Shown here piece by piece: positions 45,610 to 55,237 of a stretch of 64,000 nt of DNA. Position numbers and translations under genes: made by a program. Origin of the DNA: CAZZCN01 sp964652975 (GTDB taxonomy: Bacteria > Bacillota > Clostridia > Saccharofermentanales > UBA5734). The notes beneath the pieces were generated by a model that made no database searches, had not been told where the DNA came from, and saw only the letters and a program-made list of their open reading frames with translations. Location: the NCBI GenBank assembly GCA_964652975.1, contig CAZZCN010000007.1, forward strand, positions 3,492 through 67,491. Direction: 5' to 3'. Positions within the stretch are counted from its first letter, which is position 1, and each line of letters begins with the position of its first letter.

Positions 45610-48600
45610 ATGGGAGCTATGGATTTGGTATTGAAACGATATTACACCAAGGAATTGGAGAAGGATTCCTCGAAAAGCGTTTACGATTTGTTTATTTGGA
45701 AAAAGGTGGATGTTGTTCTTAAAGATCACAAATCCGGCAAGACTCTGACTGACATGAAAGACCTCGAATTTCCTGAGGAATATTCACAAAACTCGTGTGA
45801 TATAATCGCTTCGAAGTATTTCCGCCGCAAAGGCGTTCCAGGAAAGCTGGGCTACGAAAACAGCATGCGCATGGTGGCGCACAGACTTGTTAATTTCTGG
45901 TGCGAAGCGTTGAAGGACGAGAAATTGATTACAACAGAGACGGATGCATCATGTTTTTATGATGAGATGGTTTACTGTCTTTTAAAGCAGATTGTAGCCC
46001 CCAATTCCCCGCAATGGTTTAATACCGGACTTAAAACCGCCTATGGTATAAGTGGAACAAAGACCGGCAGCTACTACTATGACGAAGTTATAAAGAAGGT
46101 GGTAGAAAGCGAAGATGCATATTCCAGAACGCAGGCATCAGCATGCTTCATATTATCAATTGATGACAAATTATTAGGTCCCCATTCTATTTCGGAGCAC
46201 TATATCACTGAGACGCGCCTTTTCAAGGGTGGTTCAGGAACAGGTACGAATTTCTCTGCAATAAGAGCCAGAGGCGAGCACTTGAGCGGAGGTGGATTTT
46301 CATCTGGCCTCATGAGTTTTCTTAAAGGACTCGACCGTAATGCCGGTGCAATCAAATCCGGTGGTACCACCAGGCGCGCAGCCAAGATGTTGTGTCTTAA
46401 TGTCGACCACCCCGAGATAATGGATTTTATTACTTGGAAAGCCCGAGAGGAAGACAAAGTCAGGGCATTAGGCAAAATGGGCTATGACACAAGTTTCGAG
46501 GGAGAAGCCTATGAGACTGTATCCGGTCAGAATGGCAACAACTCGGTCAGGTTCTCTGACGATTTCATGAAAAAAGTTGAGAATCTCCCCACCGAACCCG
46601 AAGCTACAATAGAATTAAAAGGTCGCGTCGACTCCAAGGCAAACTCCACTCTTAAAGTAGCCGATGTATGGAATGCATTTAATGAGTCGATTTGGAAATG
46701 TGCTGATCCGGCTCCTCAGTTTGACGATACTTTTAATGCCTGGCACACCTGTCCGTGCGGTGAAGACGGCTTGCTTAACAGCCACAAGAACAAGATAAAT
46801 TCCACCAATCCATGCGGAGAATATGCATTTTTGGATGATACTTCATGCAATCTGGCCTCTATCAATATTTTCAAATTTTATAATACAGACACCAGGACTT
46901 TCGACCTGGACGGTTTTATTCATGTTGTCGGCATTTCACAGCTTGCACTTGAAGCATCGGTACGCTGGGGACAGTTCCCTACTGAAGATATAGCACGTAA
47001 GACTTATATGTTCAGAACAACAGGACTAGGTGTCGCCAATCTTGCATCACTGCTTATGGCCTATGGCTATCCATATGATTCAAACGAGGCAAGAGCTTTA
47101 GCCGCTGCTTTAATAGGCATACTGACTGGATTTTCTTATTATACATCATCAGTCATGGCGGAGCTGATAGGACCTTTTGAGAAATACGAAATCAACAAGG
47201 ATCACATGCTTAAGGTTATAAGGAATCACTCCCGTGTTGCAGAAGCACTAAAGACACCGTTTGAAGGACTCAACAACATTCCTGTCCTCATCAATCACAA
47301 GCTCCTTAAGAAGAATAATTTCAACAAGATAAGTGATACTGTAAAATCAATCTGGAAATCCGCCCTTGCCAATGGTGAGAAATACGGGTATCGTAATGCC
47401 CAGGTCTCAGTCATGGCGCCAACTGGCACGATTTCACTTGCCATGGACTGCGGTGCCACATCAATAGAGCCGTTTTTCAGTCACTTTGTGTATAAGAAGC
47501 TTTCAGGCGGCGGCTACATGACCATGTCCAATCCCGTTTTGGAACTTGCCCTTAACAACCTGGGATATACGGAAGAACAGACATCGGAAATTATTGAATA
47601 TATCATGCACAAGGAGATAGTAACCGAGAATAATTATGAATACGAGAAAATAGTAGACGGCAAAATCGAGGGAGCGCCTCATCTCAAGAAAGAGCACCTG
47701 GCTGTTTTTGATACCGCCAATGAATGCGGCAGCGGCAAAAGGTATATTCAACCAATGGGACATGTCAAAATGGTTGCAGCAATAACTCCGTTGATTTCCG
47801 GTGCTGTATCCAAGACAGTGAACCTGCCCAAACATGCTACAGTTGATGATTTCAAGGAAGTCATTTTTCAGTCATGGAAGCTTGGTGTAAAGGGTATCAC
47901 TCTTTATCGCGACGGATCCAAGGCAAGTCAGCCTCTTAACACCACTCTGAATGATGATTCACTTGCAGACTTGTCAGTACTGACATACAATCAGCTCCTT
48001 GAGAAGGTTAAGCACCTTCAAGAAAACAGACCATACTCCAAGCGCGAAAAGCCAACTGGAATAAGGCAAGGAAGGACACACCCGGCTCAGATTGACGATG
48101 TAAAAATATACACCACGGTTAACAGGAACCCCAATGGAACGATTTCCGAAATATACATCACAACCGACAGAGAAGGTACTATAATCACCGGACTGTTAAA
48201 TTCCCTTTCGAAGTCAATTTCAGTTATGCTTCAATATCACGTACCTCCGCAGGATATATCGAGAATGTTACGTGGACAGAAATACGAGCCATACGGCTTT
48301 GTCAAAAAGCACCCCAACATCAAACAGGTTACCTCTATTTCTGATCTTATAAGCAAGATTATCGACATAGAGCTTGGTGATTATTCCAGGTGTCAGATCA
48401 AAGAGCAGCTTGAAGATACAAATCCACCTGTAGCTCACGATGTATCCAAGTCACTTAAAGCACCAGGCGATATTAACATCTCAATAGCGGTTCCATCCAA
48501 TATGCTATCATCTTCCGGAATCGAACCTTCCGGGCATGCAGGTGAGAGACTGTATGACAGCATTTGCCCATCGTGTTCAAGTACGAGAATGGTTAAGAAT

Positions 48601-48651
48601 GGGACGTGTAAGGTCTGTCTCGATTGCGGCGCCACCACTGGGTGCAGCTAA
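45610..48651 (+). CDS. nrdJ: Class II (adenosylcobalamin-dependent) ribonucleotide reductase
   Basis: 1013 residues from ATG 45610, which has GGAGGA 7 bases before it; an earlier in-frame TTG overlaps that box. The NPCGE active-site motif and SxxGxTxR-like substrate loops are present. The C-terminal CPSCSSTRMVKNGTCKVC-DCGATTGCS zinc-ribbon is typical of this long NrdJ type. It reduces ribonucleoside diphosphates to deoxy forms using a cobalamin-derived radical and works with or without oxygen. Dependence on B12 is implied. Confidence 0.95.
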   Translation: MGAMDLVLKRYYTKELEKDSSKSVYDLFIWKKVDVVLKDHKSGKTLTDMKDLEFPEEYSQNSCDIIASKYFRRKGVPGKLGYENSMRMVAHRLVNFWCEALKDEKLITTETDASCFYDEMVYCLLKQIVAPNSPQWFNTGLKTAYGISGTKTGSYYYDEVIKKVVESEDAYSRTQASACFILSIDDKLLGPHSISEHYITETRLFKGGSGTGTNFSAIRARGEHLSGGGFSSGLMSFLKGLDRNAGAIKSGGTTRRAAKMLCLNVDHPEIMDFITWKAREEDKVRALGKMGYDTSFEGEAYETVSGQNGNNSVRFSDDFMKKVENLPTEPEATIELKGRVDSKANSTLKVADVWNAFNESIWKCADPAPQFDDTFNAWHTCPCGEDGLLNSHKNKINSTNPCGEYAFLDDTSCNLASINIFKFYNTDTRTFDLDGFIHVVGISQLALEASVRWGQFPTEDIARKTYMFRTTGLGVANLASLLMAYGYPYDSNEARALAAALIGILTGFSYYTSSVMAELIGPFEKYEINKDHMLKVIRNHSRVAEALKTPFEGLNNIPVLINHKLLKKNNFNKISDTVKSIWKSALANGEKYGYRNAQVSVMAPTGTISLAMDCGATSIEPFFSHFVYKKLSGGGYMTMSNPVLELALNNLGYTEEQTSEIIEYIMHKEIVTENNYEYEKIVDGKIEGAPHLKKEHLAVFDTANECGSGKRYIQPMGHVKMVAAITPLISGAVSKTVNLPKHATVDDFKEVIFQSWKLGVKGITLYRDGSKASQPLNTTLNDDSLADLSVLTYNQLLEKVKHLQENRPYSKREKPTGIRQGRTHPAQIDDVKIYTTVNRNPNGTISEIYITTDREGTIITGLLNSLSKSISVMLQYHVPPQDISRMLRGQKYEPYGFVKKHPNIKQVTSISDLISKIIDIELGDYSRCQIKEQLEDTNPPVAHDVSKSLKAPGDINISIAVPSNMLSSSGIEPSGHAGERLYDSICPSCSSTRMVKNGTCKVCLDCGATTGCS

Positions 48652-48674
48652 AACACCGCGATACTTCGTCGAAG

Positions 48675-48730
48675 TCACAATTCAAATTTCAGTTGTATAT
48701 CTTTATATACGGCCTTCATTTGAATTGTGA
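48675..48730 (+). terminator. Long inverted repeat after nrdJ
   Basis: A 13-bp perfect inverted repeat (TCACAATTCAAAT / ATTTGAATTGTGA) encloses an inner GTATATCTTTATATAC hairpin, 24 bases after the nrdJ stop. There is only a weak T-run afterwards, so it may be an mRNA 3'-end stabiliser rather than a strong terminator. Confidence 0.5.
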
Positions 48731-48758
48731 TTCTCCTTGTCTAGCGAAGTTTTAATCT

Positions 48759-49149
48759 GCACCCAACATTTTCGTACAGTAGATTGTAAAAGAAAATTTG
48801 CCTAAGCAAATTTTCCAAAGAGCTTAAACTTTAGTTTAAGCTTTACTCCGAAATACGGCGTTGAATCAAACATTGCAGAGAAGAATCTGCAGTTGGCAGA
48901 TTCTTCCACAGAGCGTTAAAGCAAATTTGCTTTAACGCTTTTTGCATCCCGACATTTTCGAACAGTTAAATAGCGAAATGCGACGTTGAATCAAACATTA
49001 CAGTGTAAATTGCAAAAAAAATCTGCCTAAGCAGATTTTCAATAGCTAAAACTTTAGTTTTAGCGTTGCGCAAAGCGATAAAACTATAGAGAAGAATCTG
49101 CTACTTGCAGATTCTTCCATAGAGCGTTAAAGCAAATTTGCTTTAACAC
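48759..49149. repeat. Two tandem ~185-bp units of four hairpins each
   Basis: Each unit starts with GCAYCC..ACATTTTCG.ACAGT (48759 and 48944). Unit 1 hairpins: A 48792-48815 (loop CTAA), B 48821-48842 (loop TTTA), C 48880-48906 (11-bp stem), D 48912-48939 (28-base perfect palindrome). Unit 2: A 49018-49039 (loop CTAA), B 49045-49064 (loop TTTA), C 49091-49117, D 49122-49149. Between B and C of unit 1, and near the start of unit 2 instead, lies GTTGAATCAAACATT. Stem pairs differ between units by matched changes (TTTGC/GCAAA against TCTGC/GCAGA), so pairing is kept. No gene lies here. Confidence 0.8.
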
Positions 49150-49169
49150 TTTGCCTCTTTCGGCTCTTT

Positions 49170-49619
49170 TTAGAATACCTTCTTTGAATCCAATAGAATA
49201 GTTACCGGGCCGTCATTTGACAAGGTGACTTTCATTTTGGCTTGAAATACACCGGTTTGAATTCCACCTGCTGTATGAGAAAGTATTTTGCAGAATTCAG
49301 AAAATTGGACACTAGCTTTTTCTTGAGTTGACGAATCTGAGAAGCTGGGTCTCTTCCCTCTTCTTGCGTCTCCAAAAAGCGTGAAATTTGGAACAACCAG
49401 AATTTTCCCGTCAATATCTTTTACAGATAGATTCATTTTGCTGTCGCTGTCTTCAAAAATTCTCAAATTATAGATTTTGTCTGTCATATAATTGAAATCG
49501 GTTGCATCGTCGCTTTCTTCAAAACCGACAAGAACAAGCAACCCTCTTTTTATTTCTCCGGTAACTTTGCCGTCAACTTCAACTTTTGCATCAAGAACTC
49601 TCTGAATGACCGCTCTCAT
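49170..49619 (-). CDS. dtd: D-aminoacyl-tRNA deacylase
   Basis: 149 residues, the standard length. The N-terminus MRAVIQRVLDAKVEV, the NFTLFGDARRGKRPSF segment and the NDGPVTILLDS motif are family hallmarks. It hydrolyses D-amino acids (and glycine from tRNA-Ala) off tRNA. It reads toward the hairpin array, so that array lies directly behind both nrdJ and dtd and could end both transcripts. Confidence 0.95.
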   Translation of the reverse strand: MRAVIQRVLDAKVEVDGKVTGEIKRGLLVLVGFEESDDATDFNYMTDKIYNLRIFEDSDSKMNLSVKDIDGKILVVPNFTLFGDARRGKRPSFSDSSTQEKASVQFSEFCKILSHTAGGIQTGVFQAKMKVTLSNDGPVTILLDSKKVF

Positions 49620-49726
49620 AAATTGTTTCTCTTTTCTTAGTGTTTGTGTTGGTTTGTGTTTACAAAATATTTTATCATATATCCTGGCATTTATGATATA
49701 ATTAGGAAAATTTTTTCGGAGGGTAT

Positions 49727-50293
49727 ATGGAGTTTTTTACATTGGTACTTATAGCGCTTGCTCTGGCAATGGATGCCTTCGCAGTCTCGGTTTCAAACGG
49801 TATGTGCTACGAAGGTCTTAAGAAACGTGATATTTTGAAAATAGCAATGACTTTCGGTCTTTTTCAGGCATTGATGCCGGTTATGGGGTTTTTCCTGGGA
49901 CAGACATTTGCAGGATTTATATCAAAAATTGATCACTGGGTGGCGTTTATCCTACTTTTCATAGTAGGTGCTCATATGATAATAGAGGCTATAAAACAGT
50001 TTAGGGATAAAACGGAGACCTGCAAGGTGGCAGTCTGCTCCAATAAAAGCATATTAGTCCAAGGCGTTGCTACGAGTATAGATGCTTTTGCAGTTGGCGT
50101 CGGATTTGCACTTATCGAGATGGATATCTTATTGGCTGCTATATTAATCGGGACAATAACATTCGTTTGTTCACTAATCGGCATCTGGCTTGGCAGAAAG
50201 GTTAAAAGTTTTGTCAGTGAATATGCCGAAATCATCGGGGGCCTCATCCTGATCGGAATTGGGACCAAGATTCTTGTTGAAGGATTGTTGTAA
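49727..50293 (+). CDS. mntP: Manganese efflux pump MntP
   Basis: 188 residues with six membrane helices. Two related halves each carry the Asp motif (LALAMDAFAVSVSNG and GVATSIDAFAVGVGFAL) typical of MntP/DUF204. It exports Mn2+. The start has GGAGGG close before it. The last ~18 codons recur in degenerate form right after the stop codon. Confidence 0.92.
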   Translation: MEFFTLVLIALALAMDAFAVSVSNGMCYEGLKKRDILKIAMTFGLFQALMPVMGFFLGQTFAGFISKIDHWVAFILLFIVGAHMIIEAIKQFRDKTETCKVAVCSNKSILVQGVATSIDAFAVGVGFALIEMDILLAAILIGTITFVCSLIGIWLGRKVKSFVSEYAEIIGGLILIGIGTKILVEGLL

Positions 50294-50353
50294 TCGGAGG
50301 TCCTTTACTTTTCAGTATAGGCACTAAGATCCTTGTCGAAAGATTGTTGTAAT
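50294..50353 (+). repeat. Degenerate second copy of the mntP 3' end
   Basis: After the TAA, a same-strand stretch could encode GGPLLFSIGTKILVERLL and ends in its own TAA; the gene ends GGLILIGIGTKILVEGLL. The clearest DNA match is 50261-50294 against 50320-50353. No start codon precedes it. The rest of the gap to 50637 holds a terminator and nothing else I can support. Confidence 0.7.
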
Positions 50354-50425
50354 GTTTCTTATATAAAGTTTTCATAAATATTAACAGTAGAATATAAAAA
50401 TTATAAATAATTAGTTTAAATTATC

Positions 50426-50467
50426 AAAAAGGTGCTGTCTCAAAATCAAGAGAGACAGCACCTTTTT
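50426..50467 (+). terminator. Strong bidirectional terminator between mntP and pckG
   Basis: AAAAAGGTGCTGTCTC-loop-GAGAGACAGCACCTTTTT: a 16-bp stem with A and T runs on both sides, serving the converging mntP and pckG transcripts. Confidence 0.9.
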
Positions 50468-50637
50468 GTGTTATTTTAGTTTTATGCAGAACAAATCATT
50501 TAGTCTGGATGATGGTATTATTAAATATATCAACGTTTCGATGATAATATTATTTAAAATTCCATTTCATTTGTCCTATCAACTTTGAAAAGTTATTGGG
50601 CTACTATAGAAGTACCTCTTCTCATGTCAAGTAATAA

Positions 50638-52410
50638 TCAAAAATCGAATCTTTCTTTGAGTGCAGCAAGTTCATCGTTCATTTCCTTTGGAAGACGGTC
50701 GAATTTCTTGAAGAATTCTTCAATTCCTTCTACTTCAGTTTTCCATACGTCTCTCTCAATGGTAAGAAGATCTGCTACATCAGCCGCTGTGAAATTATCA
50801 AGTCCCTCTACGTCGATGTCCTCTGGATTAGGAATAAATCCGATAGGTGTCTTGACTGCATCAACTTTACCCTGGCATCTGTCAACAATCCACTTTAGAA
50901 CGCGGAAGTTATCGCCATAGCCCGGCCATGCAAATTTTCCCTGATCGTTGGTTCTAAACCAGTTAACATTGAATATCTTAGGCTTATTGGAAATCTTTTC
51001 GCCCATATCAAGCCAGTGCTGGAAATAATCGCCGGCATTGTAACCCATGAAAGGTAACATGGCCATAGGATCACGTCTTACTACACCAACTGCGCCTGAA
51101 GCTGCTGCTGTTGTCTCTGAAGCCATTGTAGCTCCAACGAAAACACCATGCTGCCAGTCAAATGACTGATATACAAGTGGTGCGGTTTTCGCACGACGAC
51201 CACCGAATAAGATAGCAGTGATGGGAACACCCTCGACTTTTTCCCAGTCAGGAGAGATACATGGGCACTGTGCAGCAGGTGCTGTAAAGCGGCTGTTAGG
51301 ATTTGCAGCTTTGATTTTCTTGCCGTCCTTATCGACCATGTCAGGCGTCCAGTCTTTTCCTGTCCAATCGATTGCGTGTGCAGGAGCTGCAACTCCCATA
51401 TCTTCCCACCATATGTTTTTGTCATCTGTGAGGGCTACGTTAGTGAAAATAGTATTTTTCTTTGTAGTGAGCAAAGCGTTGGGATTCGACTGCATGCTTG
51501 TTCCGGGAGCGACTCCGAAGAATCCGGCTTCTGGATTGATTGCGTAAAGTCTTCCATCGGCACCCGGACGCATCCAGGCGATGTCATCACCAACTGTGTA
51601 GACTTTATAACCCTTTGCATATGCGGGAGGTATTAACATAGCGAGGTTGGTCTTGCCGCATGCTGACGGGAATGCACCTGTAATATAGTGAGTATTTCCC
51701 TGAGGGTCTTCAATTCCAAGAATGAGCATGTGTTCAGCCATCCATTCTTCCTTCTTGCCCTGAAATGAGGCAATACGAAGAGCAAAGCATTTCTTGCCTA
51801 GGAGAACGTTTCCGCCGTAGCCGGAGTTGATCGACCAGATAGCATTATCCTGTGGAAAATGCATTATGTAACGGTCATCTTCATTGATATCTTTCTTACC
51901 ATGCAGGCAACGTACGAAGTCATTGCTGTCTCCAAGCATTTTAAGTGCGGCTTCGCCCATTCTTGTCATGATTCTCATGTTAAGAACAACATAAATGCTG
52001 TCTGTAAGTTCAATACCGACCTTTGCAAGCGGCGAGCCGATAGGACCCATTGAGTAAGGTATGACGTACATTGTACGGCCTTTCATTGATCCGTCAAAAA
52101 GACCGCTCATCATTGCATAAGCTTCGCTTGGCTCCATCCAGTTGTTGGTAGGTCCAGCTTCTTCTTTAGTAGGGGCGCAGATGAATGTCCTATGCTCAAC
52201 ACGTGCAACGTCATTGAGTGCTGTTCTGTGGTATACACAACCAGGTAGCTTCTCCTGGTCAAGTTCCATTATTTCTCCAGTTGATAATGCTTCTGTCCTA
52301 AGACGAATCATCTCTTCCTCTGACCCATCAATCCAAACCACTCTATCAGGCTTAGTGAGTGCTATCATTTCTTCGACCCATTTGTTTACTTTGTCATTTG
52401 TACAAACCAT
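50638..52410 (-). CDS. pckG: Phosphoenolpyruvate carboxykinase (GTP)
   Basis: 590 residues, as in GTP-type enzymes (about 600; the ATP type is about 530). Kinase loop FPSACGKTNLAM, metal and substrate segments YTVGDDIAWM and FFGVAPGTSM, and the GTP-type NWFRTNDQGKFAWPGYGDNFRVLKW region are complete. It interconverts oxaloacetate and PEP. In anaerobic Clostridia of the Acetivibrio type this enzyme runs in the glycolytic malate shunt, fixing CO2 onto PEP; that use is inferred. Confidence 0.96.
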   Translation of the reverse strand: MVCTNDKVNKWVEEMIALTKPDRVVWIDGSEEEMIRLRTEALSTGEIMELDQEKLPGCVYHRTALNDVARVEHRTFICAPTKEEAGPTNNWMEPSEAYAMMSGLFDGSMKGRTMYVIPYSMGPIGSPLAKVGIELTDSIYVVLNMRIMTRMGEAALKMLGDSNDFVRCLHGKKDINEDDRYIMHFPQDNAIWSINSGYGGNVLLGKKCFALRIASFQGKKEEWMAEHMLILGIEDPQGNTHYITGAFPSACGKTNLAMLIPPAYAKGYKVYTVGDDIAWMRPGADGRLYAINPEAGFFGVAPGTSMQSNPNALLTTKKNTIFTNVALTDDKNIWWEDMGVAAPAHAIDWTGKDWTPDMVDKDGKKIKAANPNSRFTAPAAQCPCISPDWEKVEGVPITAILFGGRRAKTAPLVYQSFDWQHGVFVGATMASETTAAASGAVGVVRRDPMAMLPFMGYNAGDYFQHWLDMGEKISNKPKIFNVNWFRTNDQGKFAWPGYGDNFRVLKWIVDRCQGKVDAVKTPIGFIPNPEDIDVEGLDNFTAADVADLLTIERDVWKTEVEGIEEFFKKFDRLPKEMNDELAALKERFDF

Positions 52411-52619
52411 TAATCTTACCTGCCTTTCATACGAATAAAATAAATTATGAAATTTTAATGGCTATAAATTGCATCTCATAAATAAGACTGCTATTTTTCG
52501 CCATTGTCATCATACCACATAAAAGTATTAAACAAAACATTATTTTAATGAGTTATTTGGAAGAAATATTTCATATTTTTTTGAATAATTTATGGAATAT
52601 ACATATACTGTTTATTTTG

Positions 52620-53561
52620 CTACTTGGCAATCCCGAATACTTTGACAGCTATGCTCATAAGTTGCTCAGGCGTTAGTTCCTCAGCCCTGCAGTTAAGTGA
52701 AATTCCTTCTTCTTTTAAAATCGCCTCTATAGAGGATTTTCCACCATGCACGACACCTGATCCCCCAAGGGAGTTTATTAGCGTCTTTCTTCTTTGTGAA
52801 AATGCCGCCTTTAAAATTTTCAAAAAATCAGCCGATGAAAGTTTATCGTCTTCAAATTTCATTTTATTGACCATTCTTACAACACACGATACAACGTTCG
52901 GTACGGGGAAAAAGTTCGCGGGTAAAATTTCCTCGACAATTTCGGTGGTGAAATAATATTGGGCAAAAGCCGACATGATTGAATATTCCTTGTTTTTCGG
53001 AGGACTTGCAAGCTTTTGTGCTGCCTCCTTTTGTAATGTGAATATCATTCTTTCACAAAACGGTATCTCAGTAACAAGTTTTACAATCATCTGTGTGGTT
53101 ATATTGTAAGGAAGATTCGACATAACCTTTATGTGCGCTCTAGGTAGCTCATTGCAGCAAGCTTCTTCTGATATGTCATTTTTGCAAAAATATTCTGCTA
53201 TCAGGTTTTTATAGTCAATCACCAGTGCATCTGAATTAATTATCGAGACGTTATCGCTTGATGAAACGCATTTTCTTAGAGCGGGGATTATTCTTTCGTC
53301 GATTTCTATAATCACAGCTTCTTTACAGATGGATAAGTATTTCTCGGTCAACGTGCCGATTCCCGGCCCTATTTCTATAATGCAGTCATCTTTTCCCATT
53401 TCTGCAAAATCAACAATGTTTTTCAATTTTTCGTCATTAATCAAAAAGTTCTGACCCAGGCTTTTGCTCAAGGCTATTTTGTTTTCGAAAAGGATCTGCT
53501 TTGTCTGTTCTATATTCATTTTATTATTGACACTGATTTTGCGGGTGTGTCTTCCTTTCAT
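52620..53561 (-). CDS. rsmA: 16S rRNA dimethyladenosine transferase
   Basis: Up to 313 residues. SAM motif IIEIGPGIGTLTEKYL, NSDALVIDY and the catalytic MSNLPYNITT define the KsgA/RsmA family, which dimethylates two adjacent adenosines near the 3' end of 16S rRNA. Neither the ATG at 53561 nor the one at 53519 has a clear ribosome-binding site; homologues usually begin nearer the second. Confidence 0.93.
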   Translation of the reverse strand: MKGRHTRKISVNNKMNIEQTKQILFENKIALSKSLGQNFLINDEKLKNIVDFAEMGKDDCIIEIGPGIGTLTEKYLSICKEAVIIEIDERIIPALRKCVSSSDNVSIINSDALVIDYKNLIAEYFCKNDISEEACCNELPRAHIKVMSNLPYNITTQMIVKLVTEIPFCERMIFTLQKEAAQKLASPPKNKEYSIMSAFAQYYFTTEIVEEILPANFFPVPNVVSCVVRMVNKMKFEDDKLSSADFLKILKAAFSQRRKTLINSLGGSGVVHGGKSSIEAILKEEGISLNCRAEELTPEQLMSIAVKVFGIAK

Positions 53562-53583
53562 TATCAGTATGTTATTTCATTTT

Positions 53584-53697
53584 TATAGCAACCTGATATG
53601 TGTTATATTTTTCATGACTGCATACAGTTTGGCAAATGCGCTTTTATGTCATATCTGGTATGTAACATATTTCAAAACGTTATAATCATATCATAAA
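53584..53697. repeat. Dispersed ~115-bp element, copy E3
   Basis: Begins TATAGCAACCTGATATG, and ends GGCAAATGCGCTTTTATG... TTTCAAAACGTTATAATC. It lies between the start of rsmA and the small P-loop gene; the internal inverted repeat is weaker than in E1 and E2. The remaining space to 54045 is AT-rich; possible -35-like TTGAC boxes are present but I cannot choose a promoter. Confidence 0.55.
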
Positions 53698-54045
53698 AAT
53701 GTTTTTTTCGCTCGAATAAACAAAATTTATATCAGTAGCCAGTATTAACCCTTGTTCGGACAGTGCCAATTAACGCCTTGGGCTTTGGTGCAATTATTTA
53801 AAAAAACACAATAAAATAATAATATTTTCTAACTTTTGCGTTTCATTTACAAAATAATATTGACAATGTTCGTATTGGTACACATTTACAAAAAAATATG
53901 GAATATCGCACAAGATTTATTGGTTTTTTTCGTGATATAAATACTTTTTATTTGACTTTTCGCTATTCATTTTCACGTCAAGTTGATGTAAAATATAAGC
54001 ATGTAGAAAATATTTCTACAAAATAATTTTAAGGGGGAAATGCCC

Positions 54046-54462
54046 ATGATTAAAATAATAGTAGGTATTGAAGGTTGTGGCAAAACAGCAAAACTAGTTG
54101 ATCAGATGAATGTGATTGCCACCGATCCCGGCAAGCGGGTGGTTTGCATTGTTAGAGGAAAGAGATTAGAGACACTAATCAAGCCCCAAATCAGGCTGGT
54201 TGATATAAATGAATACCCTACAGTGGGTTATCGTGAATTTTTAAGCTTCTTAGCAGGTATTTGCGCAACAGATTACGATATAACAGACATATATGTCGAT
54301 AGCATTCGCAAAGTAACCAAGACAGATGACAATCTTCAGTTTGAGACATTCCTTTCTCTGCTAGAACCGTTTTCAGAATCCACAAACGTCAATTTTACTT
54401 TTATCTTAAGCGAGGACCCTGCTGTAATCCCTGAGGGAGTAAAGAATTTTTGCGAGAGCTGA
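54046..54462 (+). CDS. Small P-loop NTPase of unknown role
   Basis: 138 residues from ATG 54046, 8 bases after GGGGGA; the ATG 6 bases earlier is too close. It opens directly with a Walker A (IIVGIEGCGKTAKL) and has Walker B-like IYVDSIRK and TFILSEDP strands, giving a compact RecA- or kinase-like core without an extra domain. I do not recognise the family with certainty. It is a single-gene unit with its own terminator, between rsmA and ilvN. Confidence 0.75.
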   Translation: MIKIIVGIEGCGKTAKLVDQMNVIATDPGKRVVCIVRGKRLETLIKPQIRLVDINEYPTVGYREFLSFLAGICATDYDITDIYVDSIRKVTKTDDNLQFETFLSLLEPFSESTNVNFTFILSEDPAVIPEGVKNFCES

Positions 54463-54463
54463 T

Positions 54464-54486
54464 AACCGATAATTTCGGTTTTTTTA
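54464..54486 (+). terminator. Terminator of the P-loop gene
   Basis: Hairpin AACCGA-TAATT-TCGGTT followed by TTTTTATTT, starting one base after the stop codon. Confidence 0.75.
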
Positions 54487-54672
54487 TTTGACATCGGTAA
54501 GTTGAATCAAATTTAACAAGTTTTTTGGTCGTTTTTACACCTAAAATGTTAAACGCCTTGATATTGACTTAGTTTCGTGATACTTTATAATGGTTATAAT
54601 TTATCTTTTATAACTATGTAAAGCTTATTGATATTGATTATTGGAGATATTTTATTTACGAAGGAGTTAACT

Positions 54673-55167
54673 ATGCAGCATACATTATCAATTTTGGTTG
54701 AGAACAGGGCCGGGGTGTTATCCCGTGTTGCAGGGCTTTTTTCGCGCAGAGGCTTTAATATAGAGAGTCTCGCAGTAGGAACCACCCAGAATCCTGAAAT
54801 ATCCCGCATAACCATTGTAACTTTGGGAGATGAATCTGTTGTTGAACAAGTGACCAAGCAATTGCACAAGCTACCTGACGTCCTTATGGTTAAGCATTTG
54901 AAGGGTGCCACATTTTTCTCAAGGCAACTGGTATTTATCAAGGTCACTACCAATTCGAAGAATCGTTCGGAAATTTTCCAGATTGTAAATGTTTTCAGGG
55001 CACATGTGGTTGACATCTCGCCTACCACAGCTACAATAGAACTTTCGGGGTCAGAGGACAAGGTTACAGCCATGATTGAGCTTCTTGAGGAGTACGGTAT
55101 TCTCGAAATCGTAAGAACCGGGCAGATATCAATCGAACGTGGCGATGAATGTATGAAATCTGAATAA
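54673..55167 (+). CDS. ilvN: Acetolactate synthase small (regulatory) subunit
   Basis: 164 residues from ATG 54673 (AAGGAG 6 bases upstream; an in-frame start 45 bases earlier lacks a box). An N-terminal ACT domain (LSILVENRAGVLSRVAGLFS, GFNIESLAVG) binds valine for feedback inhibition, followed by the C-terminal IlvN domain that activates the catalytic subunit. The large subunit ilvB is about 3.6 kb away on the other strand, an unusual split. Confidence 0.95.
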   Translation: MQHTLSILVENRAGVLSRVAGLFSRRGFNIESLAVGTTQNPEISRITIVTLGDESVVEQVTKQLHKLPDVLMVKHLKGATFFSRQLVFIKVTTNSKNRSEIFQIVNVFRAHVVDISPTTATIELSGSEDKVTAMIELLEEYGILEIVRTGQISIERGDECMKSE

Positions 55168-55237
55168 AGTAAACTCAAGCAAATTTACAAATTAATACAT
55201 ATCGAAAATGAAATCGTGTAAATCAGGAGGAATAACA

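Noticed and set aside
48759..49149. CRISPR-like array
   Set aside because: Repeats are hairpins of several kinds in two long units; there is no single repeat with unique spacers, and no cas genes.
54594..55178. 194-codon open frame opposite ilvN
   Set aside because: It is antisense to a certain gene over its whole length, and its product looks like a shadow (Ser/Thr/Cys-rich, no motif).
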